Of a stretch of 32,578 bases of DNA, positions 15,322 through 23,679 are shown in pieces. The notes below the pieces were generated by a model. That model searched no databases and had not been told where the DNA came from. It saw only the letters and a list, made by a program, of their open reading frames with translations. The DNA lies in the NCBI GenBank assembly GCA_034411955.1, contig DAOUMF010000099.1:1-32578 (forward strand), read 5' to 3'. The first letter of the stretch is position 1. Each line of letters starts with the position of its first letter. Origin of the DNA: DAOUMF01 sp034411955. Lineage in GTDB: Bacteria > Chloroflexota > Dehalococcoidia > SM23-28-2 > RBG-16-64-32. A program made the position numbers and the translations under genes.

Positions 15322-18234
15322 TCAGGCTCCCTCATCGGGGGCAAATCCCCGGCGCATCGTGTTCTCGGTCACCACCCGAGGTTCCATGAACTGCAGGAGG
15401 TAGTGCGGCCCACCCGCCTTCTCGCCTATGCCGGACATCCTGAGCCCGCCGAAGGGCTGTCTTCCCACGATGGCGCCGGTGATCTTGCGGTTGATGTATA
15501 GATTGCCGACCTGGAAGCTACGCCGGGCCATTTCGATGTGGCGAGGGTTGCGGGAGAACACTCCGCCGGTCAGTGCGAAGGTGGAGTCGGCTGCGATCTC
15601 CAGCGCTTGAGCGAAGCTGCCGGCGCGAAATACGGCCAGGACCGGCCCGAAGATCTCCTCGCGGGCAATATCGGCGTCTTGAGCAACCTCGGTGAACACC
15701 GTCGGCGGAACGTAGTAGCCGCCATCGGCGGGTATCTCCCCCTGCACCAGGAGCGTGGCCGCCGATCGCCCGGACTCGATATACCGCGTGATGCTCTCCC
15801 GTGCTCCGGCGCTGATCACGGGCGGAACGAACGTGGCGGGATCGTGGGGTGGCCCCACGACCAGGCTGGCGACCGCATGCCGCAGCCGTTCGATCGCCTC
15901 GTCGTAGGCAGAGCCGACGATGATCAGGCGGCTGCAGGCGCTGCACTTCTGCCCCGCATAGCCGAAGGCGGACGTGACAGTATCGGAGATCGCTTCGTCA
16001 AGATCGGCATCCTCGTCGATGACGATGGCGTTCTTGCCCCCCAGTTCGGCGATGACCCGCTTGACGTTTCGCTGCCCGGTCCGGACTACGCCCGCGGCGG
16101 CGATCATGGCCAGTCCCACGGCGTTGCTCCCGGTGAAGGCGATGAGGTCCACGCCCGTGTGCTCGACCAGCGCCTGCCCCACCTCGGAGCCCCTACCGGG
16201 CAAGAACTGGACGACTTCCGGCGGAACACCCGCCTCCCGCAGTATGTCGACAAGGTGATAGGCGATGATAGGGGACTGACTCGCCGGCTTTAAGATAGCG
16301 GCGTTCCCCGCCGCCAGTGCAGCCGAGCTCATGCCAGTGATGATGGCCAGCGGGAAATTCCAGGGCGCGATGATGGCGGCGACACCGCGCCCCTGGTGGA
16401 AGTACTCATTGCGTTCCCCCAGTTTGTCCCCCAGGAGGTTGCCTCCCCCGAGTTGCTCCACCTCGGCCGCGTAGTAGCGGAGGTAGTCCGCTGCTTCCAC
16501 CACGTCACCGTCGGCTTCGTGCCAGGGCTTGGCGCTCTCGAAGATCATCGCGGCGGAGAGATCGAAGCAACGCTCCTCGATGATGTCCGCCGCACGGCGA
16601 AGTATGGCCGCCCGCTCCGCCGCCGGACGGTCGCGCCAGGCCGGGAAGGCTCGCCGGGCGACAGCGACTGCGGTGTCCACGTCCTCCAGTGATCCGCGAG
16701 CCACTCGCCCGACTGTCGTTTCCGGTTCGGCGGGGTACCGCACCTCCAATTGTGGCCTGTCGGAGACCCGCCTGTCGCCTATCAGAAGCGGGTACGCGGT
16801 GCCGAACGAGTCTCTGGCCCTAGCCAGCGCGGAAGCCATTCGCTCACGCGTGGGGGCATCGAAGAAGCGCGCCGGGCTGGCGTTCTGGAACTCCGTGGGC
16901 ACCCGCCTGACGGCCTCAGAGGGCGCTGCCTTGCGGACGGACGCCGCAGAGTCCAGCGCGGCATTGAACCACGCCTGGTTCGAGGTGTTCTCCAGCAGGC
17001 GCCGGACCAAGTAGGCCATGCCGGGGATGATTTCCCCTATCGGCACGTAGACTCGCGTCCGGTGGCCCTCCTCCGCTACCGTCGCGCGGAGGCCCTCCGC
17101 CATGCCGAAAAGGAACTGGAACTCGATACCACTGTCCCGAAGTCCGCGGTCCCGAGCCTTCACGATGGCCTGGGCGATCGATCGGGGATTGTGGGTGCCG
17201 AAGGCAGGACGCAGGTTCGGCCAGGCCAAAAGCAGCGCGTCGGTGCACTGCTCGAAGCAGGCGTCGGTGTCGGCCTTCTCCTCGTAGACAGGGACTGGCC
17301 ACGAGTTCTGGTCGGCGACGATCCGCTCCTCGTCCCAGTAGGCCCCCTTGACCAGCCGGATGGTGAAGGGCATGTTGCGGCGTTTCGCGAATCCGTGCAG
17401 GCGGTCGAGATCGTCGACCGCATCGCGGAGGTAGGCCTGCACGGCGATGCCCACATCGGCGAAGTCGGCGAACTCCGGCTCGAGCAGCAGGTCGAAGAAG
17501 GTTCGCTGGACCAGCTCCTTATACCGGAACTGCTCCATGTCGAAGTTGATAAAGGCACCCCGCTGCCGGGCGAGGCGGAGGAACGGGCGCAGCCGGTCGC
17601 GAACCGCAGAGCTGACGTATTCCGGGGCCGCAGGCTCGTAATGGGAACAGAGGGCGGAGAGCTTGATCGAGATGTTGATCGGCGGGACGCCTTGCCAGCG
17701 CTCGCCCTGAGGGGCGATAGTCTCGCTCTCCGAGGCGAGGGCCTCCAGCAGCGCCATGTAGCGGGAGAGGTAGGCGTCCGCTTCGACGCCTGACAGTGTC
17801 GCTTCGCCGAGAAGATCGATGGTGAAACCTGTGCCGTGTGCGGCCAGATCTCGCAGGGCGGGAAGCGCTTCCGCCGGACCAGCGCCAGCGATGAAGCGGC
17901 GGGACATCGAGAGGACCCCTTCGCGGACGACGCGCGACAGGACAGGCCGGAAGGCTGGCTGGGCGGCCACGCCGGAGGTCGTCTGCACGAGCCTGGGGCC
18001 GGAGTCTCGAAAGTATTGCCGCACGTGGTCGGCAACGGCCGCCGCGCTGCGAAGGGTGGGCAACACGTCGACGAAACGGAGGAGCTTTACGCGAAAGTCC
18101 GGGTCCTGGTTCGCCCAGTCGAGAAGGCGCTGCTGCCACCAGGCCGGGCTCAGGGCCAGGTGCGGATGCTCACCAGCGACGCCGCTCAGTCTCTGTTCCA
18201 GTTCCCGGACGGATGAATCCAGATCAGCGTTCAC
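15322..18234 (-). CDS. putA: Bifunctional proline dehydrogenase / L-glutamate gamma-semialdehyde dehydrogenase
   Basis: Converts proline to glutamate in two steps, with FAD then NAD+. The 970-residue protein has the proline dehydrogenase barrel first (about 60-430; FTIRLVKGAYWDEERI, FGTHNPRSIAQAI) and the aldehyde dehydrogenase after residue 470. The latter shows IIAPWNFPLAIITGM, the glutamate in IAELGGKNAIV, and the catalytic cysteine in GYAGQKCSACSR (about residue 764). It ends with QPFGGLRMSG. There is no N-terminal ribbon-helix-helix domain and no extra C-terminal domain, so it is the short type that does not repress its own gene. It starts with GTG. Its product glutamate links to the glutamate synthase genes of the same island. 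Confidence 0.95.
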   Translation of the reverse strand: MNADLDSSVRELEQRLSGVAGEHPHLALSPAWWQQRLLDWANQDPDFRVKLLRFVDVLPTLRSAAAVADHVRQYFRDSGPRLVQTTSGVAAQPAFRPVLSRVVREGVLSMSRRFIAGAGPAEALPALRDLAAHGTGFTIDLLGEATLSGVEADAYLSRYMALLEALASESETIAPQGERWQGVPPINISIKLSALCSHYEPAAPEYVSSAVRDRLRPFLRLARQRGAFINFDMEQFRYKELVQRTFFDLLLEPEFADFADVGIAVQAYLRDAVDDLDRLHGFAKRRNMPFTIRLVKGAYWDEERIVADQNSWPVPVYEEKADTDACFEQCTDALLLAWPNLRPAFGTHNPRSIAQAIVKARDRGLRDSGIEFQFLFGMAEGLRATVAEEGHRTRVYVPIGEIIPGMAYLVRRLLENTSNQAWFNAALDSAASVRKAAPSEAVRRVPTEFQNASPARFFDAPTRERMASALARARDSFGTAYPLLIGDRRVSDRPQLEVRYPAEPETTVGRVARGSLEDVDTAVAVARRAFPAWRDRPAAERAAILRRAADIIEERCFDLSAAMIFESAKPWHEADGDVVEAADYLRYYAAEVEQLGGGNLLGDKLGERNEYFHQGRGVAAIIAPWNFPLAIITGMSSAALAAGNAAILKPASQSPIIAYHLVDILREAGVPPEVVQFLPGRGSEVGQALVEHTGVDLIAFTGSNAVGLAMIAAAGVVRTGQRNVKRVIAELGGKNAIVIDEDADLDEAISDTVTSAFGYAGQKCSACSRLIIVGSAYDEAIERLRHAVASLVVGPPHDPATFVPPVISAGARESITRYIESGRSAATLLVQGEIPADGGYYVPPTVFTEVAQDADIAREEIFGPVLAVFRAGSFAQALEIAADSTFALTGGVFSRNPRHIEMARRSFQVGNLYINRKITGAIVGRQPFGGLRMSGIGEKAGGPHYLLQFMEPRVVTENTMRRGFAPDEGA

Positions 18235-18254
18235 AGGCAGGCGTCACCGCATCC

Positions 18255-18260
18255 ATTGTA
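18255..18260 (-). promoter_or_regulatory. Possible -10 element for putA
   Basis: TACAAT on the minus strand, preceded by TGCTT, lies about 20 bases before the GTG start and would give a leader of some 14 bases. No convincing -35 box is present at 16-18 bases, so this would be an activator-dependent or weak promoter. Confidence 0.3.
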
Positions 18261-18356
18261 AAGCATACGCGAGCGGTCGGCGGCTCCGGGCGTATCAGGC
18301 GGTCGCGGCGAGACGGTAGTCCAGGCCGGCCAGCGGGCGTCCCAGGCTGACGTTGG

Positions 18357-18968
18357 TCAACGAGTCTCCACCTCAGCCAACCCTCTCCTGAAGGCCTTCA
18401 GATTGAGGTCGAGCCTATCGGCTGGCAGGCTTTCCTGGAGTTCCAGCTCGAACTCCTTCGCCCCCAGCGGCAGAGCGCCGGCCCCCACCAGCGCTCCCAT
18501 CATGACGATGTTGGCGAGAATCGGCGTGCCTAGCTCCAGAGCGACGTCCGTGGCGTTGATCAGCCACGCCCTGCTGGATAGCTCTTCCAGCGCTCTCGCT
18601 ATCTCCTCGACGCTGGGATAGCGGGCAGCGCCAGTGGCCACCGCCAGCGGGTATACAGGCCTGGAATTGGTCACAACCGTCACGGCTGGGTTGCCGTATT
18701 GCCCCAGCACTCGCAGGGTCTCCAACGGTTCGAGGCCCATGATGGCGTCGGCCTGGCCATGAGGGATGAGGGGGCCGTACTGTGCCTGGCGCGAGATCCT
18801 CAGGTGGCTCATCACCGCTCCTCCCCTTTGGGAGGCCCCGTAGGTTTCGCCAATGGTCACGTGATAGCCCGCCCGCACGAGAGCTCCGCCCATGAACTGC
18901 GAGATGAGCACGTTCCCCTGGCCGCCGACGCCGGTGACGATGACGTTGAGCGGGTCCTTTCCTTCCAT
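18357..18968 (-). CDS. iorB: Indolepyruvate:ferredoxin oxidoreductase, beta subunit
   Basis: Gamma-type catalytic subunit of 2-oxo-acid:ferredoxin oxidoreductases, about 203 residues. It starts with the typical NVIVTGVGGQGNVLISQFMG, followed by IGETYGASQRGGAVMSHLRI. With IorA it oxidatively decarboxylates aryl or related 2-oxo acids to acyl-CoA and CO2 while reducing ferredoxin. The ATG at 18968 lies two bases after the iorA stop, so the pair is coupled. A longer in-frame start at 19019 would run over the end of iorA and is rejected. Cytoplasmic; no Fe-S motif in this subunit, as usual. Confidence 0.93.
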   Translation of the reverse strand: MEGKDPLNVIVTGVGGQGNVLISQFMGGALVRAGYHVTIGETYGASQRGGAVMSHLRISRQAQYGPLIPHGQADAIMGLEPLETLRVLGQYGNPAVTVVTNSRPVYPLAVATGAARYPSVEEIARALEELSSRAWLINATDVALELGTPILANIVMMGALVGAGALPLGAKEFELELQESLPADRLDLNLKAFRRGLAEVETR

Positions 18969-18970
18969 GA

Positions 18971-20896
18971 TCAGGCTACCTCCCTGATGATCGCCGAGGC
19001 AGGACAGATGTCGGCGCACACCCCGCAGCCGCTGCAGATCACCTCATCGATCTTCGCCGTTCCGCTCTCGTCGTCCCAGATCAGGCCGGGGCACTGGAAT
19101 ACTCGCGTACACAGGCGGGCGCAGCCGCAGCTTTCCCCTAGGCACCTCTCGCTGTCCACCCGCACGCTGTATGTCGCCTTCTCCTCCCTCGCCCTCACCA
19201 AGGCGCACTTTCTCCTGGAAATGAGCACCCGTACTCGGCCGTCGTCCTGCATCAGCTCTAGGAGCTTCTGACCGGTGTCCTGGAGATCGAAGGGGTCCGC
19301 TACCTCCACGCGTATGCCCAGCGACCGACACAGCCCCTCCGGGTCCACGCTCGGCGCTGGCTCTCCCACAGCACTGGCCCCCGTTCCCGCATGAGGTTGG
19401 AAGCCGGTCATGGCGGTGGCGCTGTTGTCGAGGATGATCAGGGTGAAGTTGGACTGGTTGTAGACGCCGTTGATGAGGGCAGGCATAACCGCGTGGAAGA
19501 ATGTGGAGTCGCCGCACACGGCCACAACGGGCTGGCCAAAACCCAGCTTGGACAGGTTGCCGAAGCCACAGGCGAGCCCAGCGCCCGACCCCATGGCCTG
19601 CACCGTCTTGAGCTGGAAGAACCCGGTGGGGCCCAGGCCCAGCGTGTAGCAGCCGATGTCCCCGGTGACGAAGCCGTCCCGCCCGTCCAGCTTCAGGGCG
19701 TTCTTCACCGACCACAAGGTCGCCCGGTGGGGACAACCCGCGCAGAAGCCGAGCATGCGGGTCTGCACCTGACCTCCCGTCAGCTCCTGCGCCTTCTTGG
19801 CGTAGTCGGCGTCGACGGCGACGTGCTCCACGCCCAAGATGGAACCTATCGCTTTCATCACCAAGTCCGGTTCCAGTTCCCCAACGGAGGGCAGGTGACC
19901 GCTCCGCTTGCCGTAGAATGTCAGGGGGCCCAGAGCGGAGAACGTATCCCCCACGAACTCCTTGAGGTTGCCTTCCAGGAAGGGATCGACCTCCTCGACC
20001 ACCAGCACCTTTTCGGTCCGGGCCAGGTGCTCCTGCACCAGTCTCTCCGGCAAGGGCCAGGTAGTGCCCAGCTTCAGAATGCCAACGGAGCTCTCCACGT
20101 CCAGCGCCTTCACCGCCTCCAGGGAGTAGTAGCAGCCACTGCCCGAGGTGACGATCAGAAGCTCCGGCTTCTCCGGCCCGCTGTACCAGTTGAAGGGGGA
20201 TGACTCGAATATCTCCCTTGTCTTGTTGACCTTCTGATGCAGGAGAGTGTGCTTGAGGGAAACCAGGTACGGGGTAAACTGGCCGAGCGCCGTGGGCGCG
20301 AACCTTGCCTGCCTGCTCGGAGGCACTAGCTCCCCAAGCCGTACGTCCCCGCGGGCGTGGGAGACCCGCGTCACGCTCCTGATCAGGCACACGTTCTTGA
20401 TCTCTTCGGATAGCTCGAAAGCCCACTTGGTCATATCCTTGGCTTCCTGAAACGTGGCGGGCTCAAGGAGGGGAAGCTCGGCCCATTTGGCGACGGGGCG
20501 GGAGTCCTGCTCGTTGGTGCTGGACAGGGCAGAGGGGTCGTCACAAAGCACCAGTACCAAGCCGGCGTTCGTCCCCGTCAGGTTGAGGTTCATCAGGAAA
20601 TCGGAGGCCACGTTGAGGCCGTTCTGCTTCATGGCCACTATAGCCCGCACTCCCGCAAAGGAGGCTGCCGCCGCGGCCTCCAGCGCGACCTTTTCGTTCA
20701 CAGACCACTCGACGTGGATGTCCATGTCCCCGGCCACCTCGGCCAGGCTGCCGAGGATCTCCGAGGAAGGGGTACCGGGGTAGGCGCTGGCGAATCCCAG
20801 GCCCGCCTCCAGCGCCCCCCGGGCGATGGCCTCATTGCCCATCAGAAGCTGGCTGGCACCCGGCTCATATGCTGTTATGCTCGTCATCCTGGCCAC
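18971..20896 (-). CDS. iorA: Indolepyruvate:ferredoxin oxidoreductase, alpha subunit
   Basis: The 641-residue thiamine-diphosphate subunit. The N-terminal pyrimidine-binding part has SAYPGTPSSEILGSLAEVAG and VEWSVNEKVALEAAAAASFA. The thiamine part has FCAGCPHRA, GDIGCYTLG and GDSTFFHAVMPALINGVYNQ followed by DNSATAMTGFQPH. The C-terminal ferredoxin-like segment has CGCARLCTRVFQCP and CSGCGVCADICP for two Fe-S clusters. Architecture and length fit IorA well. Substrate range (indolepyruvate, phenylpyruvate, other 2-oxo acids) cannot be decided. It follows an FrhB-like gene and a LarA-like racemase gene on the same strand, with short gaps, suggesting one transcript. Confidence 0.94.
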   Translation of the reverse strand: MARMTSITAYEPGASQLLMGNEAIARGALEAGLGFASAYPGTPSSEILGSLAEVAGDMDIHVEWSVNEKVALEAAAAASFAGVRAIVAMKQNGLNVASDFLMNLNLTGTNAGLVLVLCDDPSALSSTNEQDSRPVAKWAELPLLEPATFQEAKDMTKWAFELSEEIKNVCLIRSVTRVSHARGDVRLGELVPPSRQARFAPTALGQFTPYLVSLKHTLLHQKVNKTREIFESSPFNWYSGPEKPELLIVTSGSGCYYSLEAVKALDVESSVGILKLGTTWPLPERLVQEHLARTEKVLVVEEVDPFLEGNLKEFVGDTFSALGPLTFYGKRSGHLPSVGELEPDLVMKAIGSILGVEHVAVDADYAKKAQELTGGQVQTRMLGFCAGCPHRATLWSVKNALKLDGRDGFVTGDIGCYTLGLGPTGFFQLKTVQAMGSGAGLACGFGNLSKLGFGQPVVAVCGDSTFFHAVMPALINGVYNQSNFTLIILDNSATAMTGFQPHAGTGASAVGEPAPSVDPEGLCRSLGIRVEVADPFDLQDTGQKLLELMQDDGRVRVLISRRKCALVRAREEKATYSVRVDSERCLGESCGCARLCTRVFQCPGLIWDDESGTAKIDEVICSGCGVCADICPASAIIREVA

Positions 20897-20939
20897 CCCT
20901 TTCCGGCGTCACGCGCGTGCGCCATGCCGAGTGCCATCG

Positions 20940-22052
20940 CTACGACAGAAGTCCCTTCACCGCCTCGCCGGACAGCTTGAGGTAGAGCAGCTCCTCGTCG
21001 CTGCCGGTGGTCTCGATGACCTTGATCAGCCCCTTCCTCTTCTTGCCAAGAGACGCCTCCTTGAGATGGTCGAGGTTCTGCTGCGGCAGCGGGGCCGTCT
21101 CGATGATCCCCTTGGCTCGGGCCCCGTCCACCAGCTCTCTGCCGGCATCGCTCCTGATGATGAGCGTGTTCCAACCCTCGACTCCTTCGGCAGAGCCCAC
21201 CGAGATGTCGGCGAATTCCGCCGTCATGTCGATGCAGACTTCGCACGTCGGCCTGATGAAAGGCCGCACCTGGTCTAGGGGTACATCAATACTGCCGGAG
21301 TCCGCGAAGACCCGGAAGATGTTGGCCGGGGGAGGGGGGATATCGAACTTGACTATCTGCCCAAGAGGCGCTTTCTCCGCCAGGAAGCGAACGAAGTCCT
21401 GGTAGCGAAGGGCCCAGGTGCAGAAGAGGCCGACGATCAGCTTCAGCTTGTCGATGTTGTTGCGGTTGTCCAGCGGCGACGCCTTCATCTTAGCCAGGGC
21501 CAGCGCCTGGCAGGGCGTTGCCACCACGCCGATCCTTTGAATCTCCTTGCCCGACTCGCGGTTGAACGCTGCCACGGTGGGAGCAGCCACGAAGTTGGAA
21601 CCGGCGGAGCCGCGAACCTCGGCCGTGTTCGTGGCCAGGGTGCCGCTGGGAAGTATGTTCTCGTCGCTGGACGTGAGCACCGCCGAATCGATGAGCCCCT
21701 GGTCAAGGGCGAAGCAGGTGAGGGCGGTCACGGTGCCCCCGTACTGGGCCTTCGACCGGATGCCGTCATCCGTAGACCGGGCCATCGCTATCTCCTGCAC
21801 CGTGCCCAGCTCATCAGCCGCGTAGGCGGAGCCAAATACGGCCTGGCTGAGCAGGTCGAGGTCCAGCGAGGTGCGCGGACAGAAGGTGTAGCACCGTCCC
21901 TGAGGCAGAATGCACTCGTCGAGGGCGACGACTCTCCCCTTGTGAGCGACCAGGTAGGGGCACATGCCCACACAGGCGCCGCACATAGTGCATAGGTCTT
22001 TGGCCAGCACTTCGCTTTGAAGCTCGCGGCAACCCTTTACCTCCAGGCTCAT
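20940..22052 (-). CDS. FrhB-type iron-sulfur flavoprotein (coenzyme F420 hydrogenase/dehydrogenase beta subunit family)
   Basis: A 370-residue protein. It opens with ferredoxin-type cysteines (LCTMCGACVGMCPYL, then CYTFCPRTSLDLD) and continues with the FrhB N- and C-terminal domains: QYGGTVTALTCFALDQGLID, VVATPCQALALAKMKASPLD, KLIVGLFCTW, and RPTCEVCIDMTAEFADISVG. Members bind FAD and Fe-S clusters and pass electrons between ferredoxin or a partner enzyme and F420 or another acceptor. Placed between LarA-like and IorA genes it may accept or donate electrons for the IorAB reaction (inference). 43 bases separate it from iorA. Whether this organism makes F420 cannot be seen here. Confidence 0.87.
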   Translation of the reverse strand: MSLEVKGCRELQSEVLAKDLCTMCGACVGMCPYLVAHKGRVVALDECILPQGRCYTFCPRTSLDLDLLSQAVFGSAYAADELGTVQEIAMARSTDDGIRSKAQYGGTVTALTCFALDQGLIDSAVLTSSDENILPSGTLATNTAEVRGSAGSNFVAAPTVAAFNRESGKEIQRIGVVATPCQALALAKMKASPLDNRNNIDKLKLIVGLFCTWALRYQDFVRFLAEKAPLGQIVKFDIPPPPANIFRVFADSGSIDVPLDQVRPFIRPTCEVCIDMTAEFADISVGSAEGVEGWNTLIIRSDAGRELVDGARAKGIIETAPLPQQNLDHLKEASLGKKRKGLIKVIETTGSDEELLYLKLSGEAVKGLLS

Positions 22053-22101
22053 TTCCTACTCCCTTCCGTCGCCCCAGTAGCCATTTGGATCATCCAGCGC
22101 G

Positions 22102-23337
22102 CTACGCCGGCTTGGTGCCGGCGAGGTATGACATGGTGCCGTCAGGATACACGGCCACCTTGGCCCCATCGGGGTAGCCGGCTCGCAGCTCCTCCATCAC
22201 CTCGCCCCAGCTCTTGACCAAGGTGACGGTCTGGACGTCGCCGAAGAGGTTCACACAGGTCAAGTCTTTCAGGGGGTTGAGGACGATGACCTTCAGTGCG
22301 GGGGGTATCGACCGCTTGGTGTAGTGCCTGCCGCCATAGCCCTTGCCGAAGGTGCCCATAAGATAGTGGACGACCTGGCCTTCCGGCGCGTTCATGATCA
22401 TCACCACGGTGCCCCCTGGCAGCTTGATCGATCGCAGGGCAGCGAAGATGGAGATGGCCGCTTCGCCGGGCTTGAGGAAGGCGTTGGTCACTGCTATGTC
22501 CGCGCCCGAGACCCCTTCGGTTGCGTAGAGCTGCTTGCCCAGCTCCACGCCTTCTCGATGGGCCAGCACCGGATCCCCCACGAACAATGCTGCGGTCTCT
22601 CCCTTCAGGTTCGGCAAGACATTGATGATCACGTCGAGACCCGCCAGCTTGGCCGCCTCCTCCACGTCGAAGCGCATGACGTTCTCGTCATAGTTCCCCA
22701 TGCCCATTGTGTTTGGCGCGATGGCCGCCACCTTGACGTGGAAGTGCTCGATGCTATCGATGTGCGCTACTCCCGGGAGCACTATCTTGCCTCCGCCCCC
22801 GAAGCCGGTGTGAGGGTGGGGCAGGATGCAGCCGATGGCGATCTTCAGATCGCAGCTCATGACCTCGCGGTTGATCGCCAGGGGCGTGCCGTGGCTGGTC
22901 GTGCCTACCGGCGTGCAGTTCTCCCACGGGTTGTGGTTGAACACGGGGAACCGTTCCAGCGTCTCCTGACCCAGCTTCTTGCGCAGGGCATGGTTGTCGT
23001 GGGCGCCGTGGGTGGCTATCGCCGCAATGAGGCGGATCTGGTCGTCGGAGATGCCCGCTTCCTCCACTTCCCGTAGGACGTAGGGGAGGATCTCGTAGGT
23101 CCGCGTGGGCCGAGTGATGTCGTCGAAGAGGATGGCCACCTCTTTCTTGCCCTGAGCCAGGTCGCGGATACGCTGCGTGCCGATGGGATTGGCGAAGGCC
23201 TGCTCCATCTCCTGGGGAGTCAGCTTCGGTCGATCGTGGCCCTGGGGCGGCAAGAAGTGGACGTCCCAGGAGTCTGGGAACTCCAGCTCAAGTTCGTTGT
23301 TGTCATACCAGACGAGTTGGGGCACCTTGAGCTTCAT
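22102..23337 (-). CDS. LarA-family nickel-pincer-dependent 2-hydroxyacid racemase
   Basis: A 411-residue protein of the lactate-racemase family. It shows the N-terminal DDITRPTRTYEILPYVL, IATHGAHDNHALRKKLG (H110), CILPHPHTGFGGGGKIVLPG (H174, K184) and AHIDSIEHFH (H200). These match the residues known to bind the nickel pincer nucleotide and to perform hydride transfer in LarA, so it should be an active enzyme. The substrate may be any 2-hydroxy acid, since the family includes racemases and epimerases beyond lactate. The cofactor-making genes larB, larC and larE are not in the window. ATG at 23337 has a GGAGGGAGG site. It heads the set larA-frhB-iorA-iorB. Confidence 0.88.
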   Translation of the reverse strand: MKLKVPQLVWYDNNELELEFPDSWDVHFLPPQGHDRPKLTPQEMEQAFANPIGTQRIRDLAQGKKEVAILFDDITRPTRTYEILPYVLREVEEAGISDDQIRLIAAIATHGAHDNHALRKKLGQETLERFPVFNHNPWENCTPVGTTSHGTPLAINREVMSCDLKIAIGCILPHPHTGFGGGGKIVLPGVAHIDSIEHFHVKVAAIAPNTMGMGNYDENVMRFDVEEAAKLAGLDVIINVLPNLKGETAALFVGDPVLAHREGVELGKQLYATEGVSGADIAVTNAFLKPGEAAISIFAALRSIKLPGGTVVMIMNAPEGQVVHYLMGTFGKGYGGRHYTKRSIPPALKVIVLNPLKDLTCVNLFGDVQTVTLVKSWGEVMEELRAGYPDGAKVAVYPDGTMSYLAGTKPA

Positions 23338-23679
23338 GGCCGCCTTCCTCCCTCCGGAACCTTCGCAGGCCCGAGATGCCCGCTATCCCAAGCCTCTCAG
23401 TCCCCGCTGCTAGCCTGGGCAGTATCCGTCCGCTTGCCGCCTGCTCACAATCTCTGCCAGTTCCCCGGTGGTAGCCCCGCCATGGGCCCTGCGAGGCGAT
23501 TATATCCCGTCAACCGCGTCTCAGGAAGTCACAGCCTCCACCATGGCGGGCCGCGGCGCGATCTGACCTCGATCGGAAACGTCGGTGACGTTTGGAATCC
23601 GGCTCTGTCCGGATTGTGCGAGGAACAGCGCCGGGGCCGCGTGCCTGGCGGACCGCCGAGCGTTCGCCGTAGCCGCCGA
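23338..23679. other. 342-base gap between larA-like and thiolase genes
   Basis: No convincing gene on either strand; the open frames here have no homology-like features. On the minus strand a perfect TATAAT (23504-23499) with a poor -35 (TTCCTG, 17-base spacer) could start transcription of the larA-like set with a leader of about 155 bases. I see no obvious terminator for the thiolase gene. Confidence 0.4.

Noticed and set aside
15428..15470. CCTGAGCCCGCCGAAGGGCT, similar to the dispersed CTTCGACAGGCTCAG repeats
   Set aside because: On the coding strand it encodes QPFGGLRMSG, a normally conserved motif of this dehydrogenase family, so the similarity is coincidence.
16750..17793. Long open frame (347 residues) on the plus strand opposite putA
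   Set aside because: It is antisense to the conserved proline dehydrogenase domain, has no recognisable motif, and long antisense frames are expected at this GC content.
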